48,187 nt of DNA. Source: an uncultured bacterium (GTDB lineage Bacteria > Verrucomicrobiota > Lentisphaeria > Victivallales > UBA1829). The notes under the pieces are model-generated. The model was not told where the DNA came from and did no database searches. It saw only the letters and a list, made by a program, of their open reading frames with translations. This document shows, piece after piece, positions 32,816-41,348 of the stretch. Positions within the stretch are counted from its first letter, which is position 1. Each line of letters starts with the position of its first letter. A program made the translations under genes and the position numbers. The stretch covers positions 1 to 48,187 of the forward strand of contig URKJ01000040.1 in NCBI GenBank assembly GCA_900548385.1. Direction: 5' to 3'.

Positions 32816-33589
32816 TTATTTCAGTTCCAGTTTTGTCAGAGATGTGAAGTTGACATCGGAAGCATAATACTGGCTGAAAGGAACAAGCCCCACATGACCG
32901 TCGAGGAACAGCGTGTCCGCGCGTAATTTATGCCGCTGACTGAGTGTGGTGTTTGTGACTCCATAAAGCAGATACGTCATCCCGCCGCCTCCGTTGTTGC
33001 CGAGGAATGTTCCGGTATAATTGTATTGCGTTTCATTCGGCTCCGTAAGATTGATGATCCTGGAGCTGTTCCGCAGGTTCGGATTCGAAGTCTTGATCCC
33101 GTATTCCGTCTTGTGGCGGACCAGCGCGAGAGGGAGGGCATAGGAGAGACGCGGGCGCAGTGTTCCGTCGCTGACTTTGATGATCTGTGTTTTCTGATCA
33201 AGCGGGCAGTGGAACATGCTCCACTTTGTCAGCGGACGGGTGCTGTTCGGCCAGGTTGTCGGATCGTAACCGGCAATGAAGTATGGCGCAATGTAACACG
33301 CCCACCCCCGGTGGTTGTTTACGGGGCCGCCGCTGTAAATTCCGTCGTCAAGTGCCGCCGCCGGAAGCAGAGGATAGGCAATATAATTGTCCCAGTCGAT
33401 AGAATACTGGGCGAATCCGACGCCTTGTGTTTTCAGGTTGTTCAGACATGTCATTGTCCGGGCTTTATCGCGCGCCGAGTTCAGTGCAGGCAGCAGTATA
33501 CCTGCCAGTATTGCAATGATTGCAATGACGACGAGGAGCTCTATGAGGGTGAATTTTCTCATACCGGAAAAGTGTTTTTTTGTAAGCAT
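32816..33589 (-). CDS. H-X9-DG pseudopilin, tandem copy 1
   Basis: The 257-residue product starts MLTKKHFSGMRK and continues with FTLIELLVVIAIIAILAGIL, the prepilin cleavage and assembly segment. The C-terminus has HKLRADTLFLDGHVG, the H-X9-DG motif, and ends SLTKLELK much as copy 2 ends SLLTRLQLH. AGGAGG lies just before the ATG. It lacks a following enzyme of its own; the next gene is its paralogue, from which it is separated by 159 bp with a separate promoter. An AraC gene lies immediately upstream on the same strand. Confidence 0.9.
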   Translation of the reverse strand: MLTKKHFSGMRKFTLIELLVVIAIIAILAGILLPALNSARDKARTMTCLNNLKTQGVGFAQYSIDWDNYIAYPLLPAAALDDGIYSGGPVNNHRGWACYIAPYFIAGYDPTTWPNSTRPLTKWSMFHCPLDQKTQIIKVSDGTLRPRLSYALPLALVRHKTEYGIKTSNPNLRNSSRIINLTEPNETQYNYTGTFLGNNGGGGMTYLLYGVTNTTLSQRHKLRADTLFLDGHVGLVPFSQYYASDVNFTSLTKLELK

Positions 33590-33620
33590 TGTTACCTCCT
33601 GATTCTTTTAAGTTAGGATA

Positions 33621-33649
33621 ATTATAGCATATTTGATTCGGAATGACAA
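33621..33649 (-). promoter_or_regulatory. Promoter of tandem pseudopilin copy 1
   Basis: On the minus strand TTGTCA (33649-33644) and TATAAT (33626-33621), spacer 17 bp. The -35 and spacing match those of the pseudopilin-GH16 promoter at 9142-9170. Confidence 0.75.
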
Positions 33650-33704
33650 TAGGGGTTTTTGAGAAATATATGTTTTTTTGTTGAAAAATTATGTTTTTAA
33701 TTTT

Positions 33705-34583
33705 TCAAGTCTTGTTTTTCCGATATTCCAAAGGGGAAAGCGTGCTGTATTTTTTGAATTCATGCGAGAACGTCAGCTGATCCGGATAACCGACCTCTGC
33801 GGAAATGTCTTTGATCGTCAGTTCCGTGGAGCGGAGCAGATGGGCGGCGTGTTCCATTTTCCGTTTACGGTAGAATTGTTTCGGCGTCATCTGAAAATGA
33901 GAGCGGAACAGTTCCAGAAGTTTGGCTTTGGAGATGTTGAGCTCTTTTTCCAGTTCGGATATCTTATAGGAATACCGGATCTGCGACTCCAGAATGTAAA
34001 CGGCGTCGCCCAGCGGTTCGGGAAGCGGACGTTTTGCCGCGGTTTCGAGCAGCAGCAGAAGTTCCAGAGTTAGGCCCGCGATCTTCGGGGCGTGTTCCGG
34101 ATTTTTCGTTTTTGACAACTCAAACAGCTGTTTGAGCTTCCGGAATACAGGTTCGGGATCCGGAAGCCTGATCACCCGGGACGGGAGCATGGCGGAATTC
34201 GCCATGAAAGCCGTCAGAGCGGTACCGCAGAGACCGAACGAGGCCTTGTTGCAGAATCCGGCGGGACCGGTGCGCAGGGTATTGGGTGTTGCCGCCGGGT
34301 GAAGAAGAAAAGTGCCCGGTTCGATTATGAGCGGTTCCGCCCCGTCGATGGAGACTTGCAGATTGCCGGAGAACGGCAGTTCAAATCCCCAGGTCGTCGG
34401 GTGTTCGTGATGGTAATATCCCTCCGGCGCGTACCAGCGCTGATAAAGGATGTGCTCCGGCCACAGGGGATACATTGCTTTACGCCCGTAATCCCATGAA
34501 ATGCTCCCCTTGTCGACGCTGCGTATGCAGTATTCCGCTTTTGTGTAAGAAAAAAGATCGACTGTCTTTGTTTTTGCCGCCAT
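33705..34583 (-). CDS. AraC-family transcriptional regulator of the LamG/GH2 module
   Basis: The 292-residue product has an N-terminal cupin-type part (LIIEPGTFLLHPAATPN) and C-terminal double HTH: ISELEKELNISKAKLLELFR and TIKDISAEVGYPDQLTFSHE, ending KKYSTLSPLEYRK. The ribosome site is weak. It lies just upstream of the tandem pseudopilins on the same strand, so it is positioned to control that module. An AT-rich inverted repeat (33681-33691 with 33698-33708) covers its stop codon. Confidence 0.85.
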   Translation of the reverse strand: MAAKTKTVDLFSYTKAEYCIRSVDKGSISWDYGRKAMYPLWPEHILYQRWYAPEGYYHHEHPTTWGFELPFSGNLQVSIDGAEPLIIEPGTFLLHPAATPNTLRTGPAGFCNKASFGLCGTALTAFMANSAMLPSRVIRLPDPEPVFRKLKQLFELSKTKNPEHAPKIAGLTLELLLLLETAAKRPLPEPLGDAVYILESQIRYSYKISELEKELNISKAKLLELFRSHFQMTPKQFYRKRKMEHAAHLLRSTELTIKDISAEVGYPDQLTFSHEFKKYSTLSPLEYRKNKT

Positions 34584-34613
34584 GAAGAAATTTCCCGGTT
34601 GATCGTTTCCGGA

Positions 34614-34642
34614 AAGATAGCACCGCTTGCCGGAATAGTCAA
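34614..34642 (-). promoter_or_regulatory. Promoter of the AraC gene
   Basis: On the minus strand TTGACT (34642-34637) and TATCTT (34619-34614), spacer 17 bp. Confidence 0.6.
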
Positions 34643-34722
34643 ATCGTCTTTTCCGCCGGCTGCGGCGGAATGGCTTTTAATCAGGATATAACAATAATTT
34701 TCAGTTTTTTGAACCTTCCCCG

Positions 34723-34751
34723 TTGAATTAAGAGGAAAAAGAGGATATATT
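34723..34751 (+). promoter_or_regulatory. Promoter of the sensor-like gene
   Basis: TTGAAT at 34723-34728 and TATATT at 34746-34751, spacer 17 bp. It supports the start at 34804 over an upstream in-frame codon at 34750. Confidence 0.65.
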
Positions 34752-34803
34752 GTTAAGGGCGGGGAAAGACGATTATTTTTTATTTTGTCCGGAGTTTGCT
34801 GAA

Positions 34804-36315
34804 ATGAGAGCTTTTTACCGCGTCCTGTGCGGACTTCTGATCTGGTTTGTTCTGTTTACTGCGGGAGCAAAGGAGAAAAATGTTCTTCTGGTCCACTCCT
34901 ATCACAGTACCTTTCAATGGACGGATGACATTACCGACGGTTTTCTGTCGCGTTTGAAAGATCTGGCGGGAGATGTCAATGTGGATGTCGTTTATCTTGA
35001 TGTCCTGCGCCCGACCGTGGACAGCGAGCAGGCGTTTCAGGGATTTGTGAAACAGCTCCGCAACGGTTCGTATGATCTGCTTGTTCTCTGCGATGATGAG
35101 GCGATCGACCGTTTCCGCCGCGAGGACAACGTGGTGCCGGAGAACGTTCCCATTCTGCTGATCGGCTGGGTGGATTATGATGAAAACATCCGTAAAGAGC
35201 GTGCGAATCTCACAGCGCTGCTGCAGGACGCCGATATTTCCGGGACGATTGATCTGGGATTGAAACTGTTCCCAGAGCCTCCGCGCGAAATCGTGATTCT
35301 CACCGATGCCGGAATTGCCGGGAAACGGATTTACCGTGATACGAAACATGTGCTTGAGGGAAAAACGTTGCCGCCGGTCCGCTTTATCCGCGGCGAAGAG
35401 TTTTCCACGCTTGAGATGCTGCAGAAGATGGAGACGTTTCCGCCGGATACTCTGATCGTTTATACCCAGTGGCTCGGCAAGCAGGAGGACTACCAGGCAA
35501 TTTGCGGGATGGGAAAACAATGTATCGCCGTCAGCCGCGCACCGGTTTTTTCCACGGTGAGCACCTGGATGCCGAACGGGCTCGTAGGCGGCAGCATGGT
35601 GTATGGAAAATATCATGGGGAGGAAGCCGCCGGGATCGCCGCGGACATTCTTGCCGGAGTGCCTGCCGCCTCAATCCCGTTCCGGATGGGAAAGACGTTT
35701 AACGTGGTCGATTATCCCCAGACGCAACTCCGGGGGCTTATCCTGGAAAAACTTCCACTGTCCGTGCAGATCGTCAACCGTCCGCCTACGGTTTGGAGAA
35801 AATACCGCGGCTGGCTTCTCGCAATTTCCGGCGCGGTTGCGGCGATTCTTCTTCTGCTCGGCGCCTTGCTGATCTTTGCGTTCCGTTCCCGGAATCTGAC
35901 GCGTCAACAGCTTGCGGCGCAGAAAGAGCTGCTTGCCCTGCAGAAAGAACGTTATGCGCATGTAAAACTGTTTCAGATCACGCTGAATTCCATCGGCGAT
36001 GCGGTTATCGCGACCGATGCGGAGGAACGGGTGATCCATTTGAACCCTGCGGCGGAGACTTTCATCGGAGTACAGGGCACGGAGGCGTCGGGACAGAGAC
36101 TTGCCTCCATCTTCCGGATTCTGCCCGAAGGCGGCGGAGTGCCGATCTCTCCGGTCCGTCAGGCGCTTCAGACGGGGGAAACGGTCAGTCTGGTCTGTAT
36201 GGTGAAGCCGGAAACGGGCGGGAGCCGGAGAGCCGCCGCGGTCGCATCTCCGATCTTTGACGATTCCGGCCGTCTGTTCGGGGCTGTGCTGGTGTTTCAT
36301 CAGGCAGCGGGCTGA
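34804..36315 (+). CDS. Sensor-like protein: periplasmic binding domain, membrane helix, PAS, no output domain
   Basis: The 503-residue product has an N-terminal signal/anchor helix (LLIWFVLFTAG), then a periplasmic domain of the ABC-type substrate-binding kind often fused to histidine kinases (NVLLVHSYHSTFQWTDDI, LLVLCDDEAI, IVILTDAGIAG). A membrane helix follows at about 335-360, a short coiled coil, and a PAS domain from about 385 (LNSIGDAVIATDAEERVIHL). It then stops at FHQAAG, where relatives continue into a kinase or GGDEF domain. No such domain follows in any frame before 36480. GGAG lies 9 bases before ATG 34804. It is either a truncated sensor or one that signals through a partner. 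Confidence 0.8.
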   Translation: MRAFYRVLCGLLIWFVLFTAGAKEKNVLLVHSYHSTFQWTDDITDGFLSRLKDLAGDVNVDVVYLDVLRPTVDSEQAFQGFVKQLRNGSYDLLVLCDDEAIDRFRREDNVVPENVPILLIGWVDYDENIRKERANLTALLQDADISGTIDLGLKLFPEPPREIVILTDAGIAGKRIYRDTKHVLEGKTLPPVRFIRGEEFSTLEMLQKMETFPPDTLIVYTQWLGKQEDYQAICGMGKQCIAVSRAPVFSTVSTWMPNGLVGGSMVYGKYHGEEAAGIAADILAGVPAASIPFRMGKTFNVVDYPQTQLRGLILEKLPLSVQIVNRPPTVWRKYRGWLLAISGAVAAILLLLGALLIFAFRSRNLTRQQLAAQKELLALQKERYAHVKLFQITLNSIGDAVIATDAEERVIHLNPAAETFIGVQGTEASGQRLASIFRILPEGGGVPISPVRQALQTGETVSLVCMVKPETGGSRRAAAVASPIFDDSGRLFGAVLVFHQAAG

Positions 36316-36411
36316 GGAACATTTCCGGTGCTTCCGCTGTCTTTCCGCACCGGGAGGATGGCATGTTTCCGGGAGGAGACGAGTTTCTCCGAGATTTCCC
36401 GGCGTGACTCC

Positions 36412-36440
36412 TTGACTTTTTCCGTATAGCGTTATATAAT
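36412..36440 (+). promoter_or_regulatory. Promoter of the kinase-ychJ-yhcH operon
   Basis: TTGACT at 36412-36417 and TATAAT at 36435-36440, spacer 17 bp, followed by GGAG at about 36470 before ATG 36480. Confidence 0.8.
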
Positions 36441-36479
36441 ATGTTCCGTCATTTTAAAAACTAAACAGGAGCGGGAGTC

Positions 36480-38879
36480 ATGCGTTTTCAGTGTCCGAAC
36501 TGCAAAGAGATTGTCTCTGTCGACAATTCAGAGATGGGTGCACAGGTCCAGTGCGGCAGGTGTCAGCAGGTCGTTGCCGTTCCTGAAAACCGGACGGCGC
36601 CCGGAGCGGTGATTGCCGACTTTATCATTCAGAAAGAGCTCGGACGCGGCGGAATGGGCGTCGTTTACCTGTCACATCAGATTTCTCTTGACCGCTCCGC
36701 TGCGCTGAAAGTCCTTTCGGAGACCTATGCAAATAATTCGGAATTCGTGGTCGGCTTCATTCGGGAAGCACGCGCGGCGGCGAAGCTGAATCATCCGCAT
36801 ATCGTGCAGGCGTACGCCGTCGGGGAAGATGACGGCCTTTATTATTTTGCCATGGAAAATGTCAACGGCGAAACCATGAAAGCGATTCTGGAACGGAATC
36901 ATGTCATACCCGTCGATCAGGCGGTTCAGATCATCCAGCAGGTCGCCGAGGCGTTGGATTATGCGTGGAAGGAGGAGCGTCTGATTCACCGGGACATCAA
37001 GCCGGACAATATCATGCTGACCAGCAGCGGAAAAGCGAAGCTCGCCGACCTCGGACTTGCGCGCCGCGCCGGAGAAAAAGATGATCTGGACAGCAGCGAC
37101 GAAGTTATGGGAACGCCCCAGTACATCAGCCCGGAGCATCTGATCGGCGAGGAAATGGATATCCGGAGCGATATTTACAGCCTTGGAGCGACTTTTTACC
37201 AGTTTGTTACGGGACAGTTCCCGTTTACCGGTTCAAGCGTGACGGAAATCGCCAGGAAACATATCACAGACCCGTTGGTTCCGCCGATTGAAGTCAATCC
37301 GTCTCTTCCGCAGGCGGTATCGGATGTGATCGTCAAGATGATGGAAAAAAATCCGGATGACCGCTATCAGGATGCGGAAGTGCTTGTGGAAGTTCTGCGG
37401 GACATCCGGAAGAACAAACTGAATCCGCCGAAACTCGGTCTGCAGCTGAATCCGGGCGGCATAGCCGTTCCGCGCCTGAATTTGAAAACATCGGCTTCCG
37501 TCCCGGTTCCGCGTCTGAACATAACGCCGCCCGCGCCGACATCGCCGGTTCCGCAATTAAAGCTGAAAACCTCTGCACCTCCCGTTCCGTCGCCGACGAT
37601 TGTACCGCCCGCGCCGCCGGAACCGCCGGCGGCGGAGAAACCGCAGGAAGAGCCGGCGGCTGCCGACAGCACGCTGACCCGTGAAATGGATTCCATGCAG
37701 GAGCGGCGCGAAAAACGTTCCCGGATGAAAGTGATTCTGATGATCGCCGGAATCGTCGTTGTTCTTGCGCTTGCGGGCGCCGGAGTCTGGTTTGCATTGT
37801 CCGGACTGAAGGGCTCCGGCACGGTTTCTCCGGAAAAATCGCCGGAGAGCGGCGATTCCGGAACCGCTGTTGCCACGCAGGAACCGCAGAAAACCGCTTT
37901 GACTTTGAAAGCTGCGGAAATTCTCAAATTTGCGCAGGAAAATCCGGATGATTTTACAAAGACCGTTGCTCTTTGCAAAGAATTCTTTGAAAATTTCAAA
38001 TCTCCGAAATATGAAAACGAGAAAGTGAAGATCGCGGAAGTCCGGGAGGTTTTCCGGAACGCCGAAGAGAAACTGCGGGAAGCCGAAGCGAAAAAGCAGG
38101 AGGAGGAACGTCTTGCCAGAGAACGCCGGGAGAAAGAGCGTCAGGAACAGGAGCAGCGCGAAGCGCAGCGCCGTCAGGAACAGCAGGAACGTGCCCGCAA
38201 GGAAGCCGAACGGAAGCGCCGGGAAACGAATGAACTGAATGCTCTCCGCAATAAGATCCGCGGCGGGATGCCCTGGGTGCGGATTCAGCTTGTCGACAAG
38301 ATTTCCGCCGGGGATTATGCCGGGGCGAAGAAGATTCTGCAGGGCGTGATTGATATACAGAAATCCGCCGCCGGCAAGCCGCAGCAGTATCGCAATGCCG
38401 CCGGCGGGTACGCCGGATGGGGACGGAAAATGCTCGGAATGGTCAACAGTGCGGAGAAAATGGCAAAGACTCTGCAGAACGCCGGAGCCGAACTGAACCG
38501 TCCGCAGGTCGTGTACAAGCGGGAGTTCGGCTATGTGACCGGCATCCGGGACGGAGTGCTTACGGTGGATAAGGGCGGCGGTAAAACGTTTGAAGTCGCG
38601 TTCAAAGATCTGCCGCATTCGGAACAGGTGTCGCTGGTCAGCCGGATCGCAAGCAAGACGCAGCGTATGCGTGACGCGTTCTGCTATCTGCTGTTCAATG
38701 GAGATTTCGTAAAAGCGGAGGAAGTGGCGGATAATAACGATATGAGGAATGAGTGGCGGCAGATTGGAACCGACTACATCCGTGCGAAATATCGCTCCGG
38801 CAATGCGGAGCGGAAAGAAGAGCTTCAGAGAAGATATGGGAAATTAAGCTATTTCAAGCAGGCGGCGGGAATTCGCTGA
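36480..38879 (+). CDS. Zinc-ribbon Ser/Thr protein kinase with membrane helix and coiled coil
   Basis: The 799-residue product has an N-terminal zinc ribbon (Cys5, Cys8, Cys25, Cys28), then a Hanks-type kinase domain (about 47-320): GRGGMGVVY, Lys77 in AALKVL, catalytic Asp172 in HRDIKPDN, metal-binding Asp190 in DLG (not DFG), and SPEH in place of APE. A Pro-rich linker, one membrane helix (about 417-440), a charged coiled coil (about 530-590) and a C-terminal beta domain (GYVTGIRDGVLTVDKGGG) follow. The kinase faces the cytoplasm and the coiled coil the periplasm. Such kinases are common in Planctomycetota and Lentisphaerota. Substrates are unknown. Confidence 0.92.
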   Translation: MRFQCPNCKEIVSVDNSEMGAQVQCGRCQQVVAVPENRTAPGAVIADFIIQKELGRGGMGVVYLSHQISLDRSAALKVLSETYANNSEFVVGFIREARAAAKLNHPHIVQAYAVGEDDGLYYFAMENVNGETMKAILERNHVIPVDQAVQIIQQVAEALDYAWKEERLIHRDIKPDNIMLTSSGKAKLADLGLARRAGEKDDLDSSDEVMGTPQYISPEHLIGEEMDIRSDIYSLGATFYQFVTGQFPFTGSSVTEIARKHITDPLVPPIEVNPSLPQAVSDVIVKMMEKNPDDRYQDAEVLVEVLRDIRKNKLNPPKLGLQLNPGGIAVPRLNLKTSASVPVPRLNITPPAPTSPVPQLKLKTSAPPVPSPTIVPPAPPEPPAAEKPQEEPAAADSTLTREMDSMQERREKRSRMKVILMIAGIVVVLALAGAGVWFALSGLKGSGTVSPEKSPESGDSGTAVATQEPQKTALTLKAAEILKFAQENPDDFTKTVALCKEFFENFKSPKYENEKVKIAEVREVFRNAEEKLREAEAKKQEEERLARERREKERQEQEQREAQRRQEQQERARKEAERKRRETNELNALRNKIRGGMPWVRIQLVDKISAGDYAGAKKILQGVIDIQKSAAGKPQQYRNAAGGYAGWGRKMLGMVNSAEKMAKTLQNAGAELNRPQVVYKREFGYVTGIRDGVLTVDKGGGKTFEVAFKDLPHSEQVSLVSRIASKTQRMRDAFCYLLFNGDFVKAEEVADNNDMRNEWRQIGTDYIRAKYRSGNAERKEELQRRYGKLSYFKQAAGIR

Positions 38880-38911
38880 GCCTGTTCAGAGTTACAACCA
38901 CAGGAGGAAGA

Positions 38912-39406
38912 ATGGATTCAGAAAAATGCCCGTGTTGTTCCGGCAAACTTTATTCGGAGTGCTGTGAACCGATTATCAAGGGCGCTGTCAAGGCGGAAAC
39001 CCCGGAAGCGCTGATGCGTTCCAGATATTCTGCGTATGCCAAAGCGGAAATTGATCACTTGGTTGAGTCCACTGCACCGTCGCAGCGGGAGTCGATCGAC
39101 CGTGAGGAAATGCGGCTTTGGGCGGAACGTTCCACATGGCTCGGCCTTGAGATCATCGAAGCTCCGGTTCCGGCCGCGGATGAAACAACCGGATTCGTGG
39201 AATTCATTGCCCGTTACACCGATCGTGATACTCCGCTGGAGCACCATGAGCGCGCCGAATTCCGCAAGATCAAGAACGAATGGTTTTTCTACGACGGCAA
39301 ACTGGTTCAGCAGAAGCCCTACGTCCGTACCGCACCGAAGATTGAGCGCAATGCGCCCTGTCCCTGCGGAAGCGGAAAAAAATATAAAAAATGCTGCGGT
39401 AAATAA
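38912..39406 (+). CDS. ychJ: YchJ-family protein with two SEC-C-type metal motifs
   Basis: The 164-residue product has CPCCSGKLYSECCEP at the N-terminus and NAPCPCGSGKKYKKCCGK at the C-terminus, both zinc-binding SEC-C type, around the central UPF0225/NTF2-like domain (LMRSRYSAYAKAEIDHLVES, GFVEFIARY). The family function is not established; it is thought to bind zinc in the cytoplasm. GGAGG lies just before the ATG. It follows the kinase gene by 32 bp and precedes yhcH by 15 bp, so the three are one operon. Confidence 0.88.
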   Translation: MDSEKCPCCSGKLYSECCEPIIKGAVKAETPEALMRSRYSAYAKAEIDHLVESTAPSQRESIDREEMRLWAERSTWLGLEIIEAPVPAADETTGFVEFIARYTDRDTPLEHHERAEFRKIKNEWFFYDGKLVQQKPYVRTAPKIERNAPCPCGSGKKYKKCCGK

Positions 39407-39421
39407 CATCAGGAGATTATC

Positions 39422-39880
39422 ATGATTCTCGACAAGCTCGACCCCGGTGTGACGGCGTCCTATTCGCCGGAGTTTCAGAAGGCGTTTGAGGCGATTGCCG
39501 GACTGACTCCGGAATCGCCGCTCGGCAGGCTGGAGATTGACGGCGACCGTATTTACGGCAACGTCATGGAATACGATGCCGTTCTGCCCTCCGCTGAAAA
39601 ACTGGAAGCTCATCGGGAATATGTCGATATTCAGGCTGTGATTTGCGGAGTGGAAGACATGGCGTGGGCCAATATTGACGGTCTTGAGGTCGTTGATCCC
39701 TATGATCCGGAAAAGGATGTGGAATTCCGCCGGACGCCTTCCGCCGGAGTGTCGCGTCTGGAACTGACTCCCGGTCTTTTTGCCGTCTTCTACCCCGAAG
39801 ACGGACACTATGGAAAGATCCGCCCGGTTTCCGTTCCCGCCGGGAAAGTGAAAAAGGTCGTGATCAAGATCAAGCTCTGA
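39422..39880 (+). CDS. YhcH/YjgK/YiaL family protein
   Basis: The 152-residue product belongs to the DUF386 cupin family: KLEAHREYVDIQAVICG, LFAVFYPEDGHYGKIRPV and the C-terminal KVKKVVIKIKL are characteristic. Members are linked to sialic acid, gulonate or galactoside metabolism and may be sugar isomerases or anomerases; the His and Glu of the cupin metal site are present (His in EAHREY, Glu-Asp-Gly-His). It ends the kinase operon and is closed by a hairpin. Confidence 0.9.
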   Translation: MILDKLDPGVTASYSPEFQKAFEAIAGLTPESPLGRLEIDGDRIYGNVMEYDAVLPSAEKLEAHREYVDIQAVICGVEDMAWANIDGLEVVDPYDPEKDVEFRRTPSAGVSRLELTPGLFAVFYPEDGHYGKIRPVSVPAGKVKKVVIKIKL

Positions 39881-39904
39881 CCGTTTACCGGACGGTTTTG
39901 CATC

Positions 39905-39945
39905 AAAACGGCGCAGTTTCCGGGTTGAGGAGACCGCGCCGTTTT
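39905..39945 (+). terminator. Terminator of the kinase-ychJ-yhcH operon
   Basis: AAAACGGCGC (39905-39914) and GCGCCGTTTT (39936-39945) form a perfect 10 bp stem; the 3' arm itself ends in TTTT. Confidence 0.8.
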
Positions 39946-39975
39946 CACATTTCAGGATTTTTTCCTGTTCCGGGG

Positions 39976-40004
39976 TTGAATTCGCGGCATTTCCGTGGTA
40001 TTCT
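39976..40004 (+). promoter_or_regulatory. Promoter of the ricT operon
   Basis: TTGAAT at 39976-39981 and TATTCT at 39999-40004, spacer 17 bp. Confidence 0.6.
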
Positions 40005-40034
40005 ACCGCGATACACTTTTGGAGAACTCAGGCT

Positions 40035-40934
40035 ATGGAAATGCTATACGAAGTACAGGTTGACAGCGGAACCCGCTATCGCGCCATCGGGGAAGAAACC
40101 CTGATGCTCAAGGTTGATGATTATTGCGTCGTCCGCAAGGACTTTTATCTGGATTATGCAAAAATCGTCAAAGTTTGCCGGGAAGCCCGTCCCGAAGATC
40201 ATACACAGGAGCCGCAGGGACCGGATAAAAAGACCGATACCCCTGTCATCCAGCGGAAAGCGACGGTTGTCGATCAGAGCAAAGCGAACGAGAATGTCGC
40301 GCGGGCAAAATCCGCAATGCGCGTCGCCGCCCAGCATGTGGAGCTTCTTCAGCTGCCGATGAAACTGATCAATGCGCATTATTCGTTTGACGGAAAGCTC
40401 GTAACGGTCCAGTTCAGTGCCGAGGGGCGTGTCGATTTCCGGGAACTTGTCAAGCAGCTTTCCAGTGCGCTGAACACCCGTATTGAACTGCGCCAGATCG
40501 GTGTGCGGGACGAAACCGCCGCGATCGGCGGGATTGCGCCCTGCGGCCGTGTCCTCTGCTGTTATTCATTCCTGCGGGATTTTGCGTCGATCAACGTCAA
40601 AATGGCGAAGGAACAGGATCTTTCTCTGACGCCCTCCACGATCTCCGGTGTCTGCGGGCGGCTGAAATGCTGCTTGAAGTATGAGCACGAAGGGTATCTG
40701 GAGATGGAAAAGACCATGCCCCGCCGTGGCGACTGCTGCGAATGCGAAGAAGGGCGGGGGCGCATCGTCGACCGTAATCTTCTGACTCAGAAAGTCGTTG
40801 TCTGTCTGGATGATACGAACCGGAATGTGACCTGTTCCAAAGATGATGTGCGTGTGGTTTATCCGGAGAAGCACAAAATGCCGAAGAAAAGCCCCGACCG
40901 TCGCAGCGACAACGAAGGCGGAAAAAAGCAATGA
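40035..40934 (+). CDS. ricT: PSP1-domain protein, RicT/YaaT-like
   Basis: The 299-residue product carries the PSP1 C-terminal domain. Its core is LVTVQFSAEGRVDFRELVKQ, RIELRQIGVRDETAAIGGI and the cysteine-rich CGRVLCCYSF then CGRLKCCLKYE. In Bacillus the RicT partner of RicA/RicF binds iron-sulfur clusters through such cysteines and affects RNA processing and phosphorelay. An insert of low complexity (about 55-80) separates the N-terminal strands from the core. GGAG lies 10 bases before ATG 40035. No RicA or RicF homologue is adjacent; the next gene, coupled by ATGA, encodes a zinc-ribbon protein. Confidence 0.88.
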   Translation: MEMLYEVQVDSGTRYRAIGEETLMLKVDDYCVVRKDFYLDYAKIVKVCREARPEDHTQEPQGPDKKTDTPVIQRKATVVDQSKANENVARAKSAMRVAAQHVELLQLPMKLINAHYSFDGKLVTVQFSAEGRVDFRELVKQLSSALNTRIELRQIGVRDETAAIGGIAPCGRVLCCYSFLRDFASINVKMAKEQDLSLTPSTISGVCGRLKCCLKYEHEGYLEMEKTMPRRGDCCECEEGRGRIVDRNLLTQKVVVCLDDTNRNVTCSKDDVRVVYPEKHKMPKKSPDRRSDNEGGKKQ

Positions 40935-41314
40935 AGCCGGGTGATCCAATCCGGTGTCCCCATTGCGGAGCGGATTCCTTCCTGAAAAAAGAATCCGTCA
41001 TGGATGGTTGGACGAAGCTGGGGGAAGTTCTGAAATGCGTTTCCTGTTCCGCCGTCATCGCCGACTGCGCGAAACAGGAACCGCCGGAACAGAAAAAAGC
41101 GGCCGCATCGGATCGTCTCAAGCAGTTCCTTGGAGTGGACGGGGCGGAACCGGTCAAAGTTTCTCTGTCGGAGGACGACAGGCGTTTCTGCAAGGATTGT
41201 GCGAATATTGTTCCGCATCCGTTCCAGCTCCGCTGTGCTCTGACGGGGAAAGCGGTCAATCCGATGGACGACTGTCCGGAATACCGGAAAAAAGAGGCTT
41301 CCGGCAGCGATTGA
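40931..41314 (+). CDS. Zinc-ribbon protein coupled to ricT, unknown function
   Basis: The 127-residue product has an N-terminal ribbon (CPHC, CVSC) and a second cysteine set (CKDC, then CALTG and CPEY). It has no signal peptide. Its ATG overlaps the ricT stop (ATGA), so the two are made together. It may bind the RicT-like protein or its cluster; this is inference from coupling. Confidence 0.75.
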   Translation: MKPGDPIRCPHCGADSFLKKESVMDGWTKLGEVLKCVSCSAVIADCAKQEPPEQKKAAASDRLKQFLGVDGAEPVKVSLSEDDRRFCKDCANIVPHPFQLRCALTGKAVNPMDDCPEYRKKEASGSD

Positions 41315-41348
41315 ACAGCAGTCCGGAAGCAGCTTCCTCCTGTGATGA

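Noticed and set aside
33681..33708. An 11 bp AT-rich inverted repeat over the stop codon of the AraC gene
   Set aside because: It is almost entirely A/T pairs with no T-tract after it on the minus strand; too weak to call a terminator, though it could be an mRNA end structure.
36324..36353. A 7 bp inverted repeat (CCGGTGC / GCACCGG) after the sensor gene
   Set aside because: Short stem, 15-base loop and no T-run; may be chance in GC-rich sequence.
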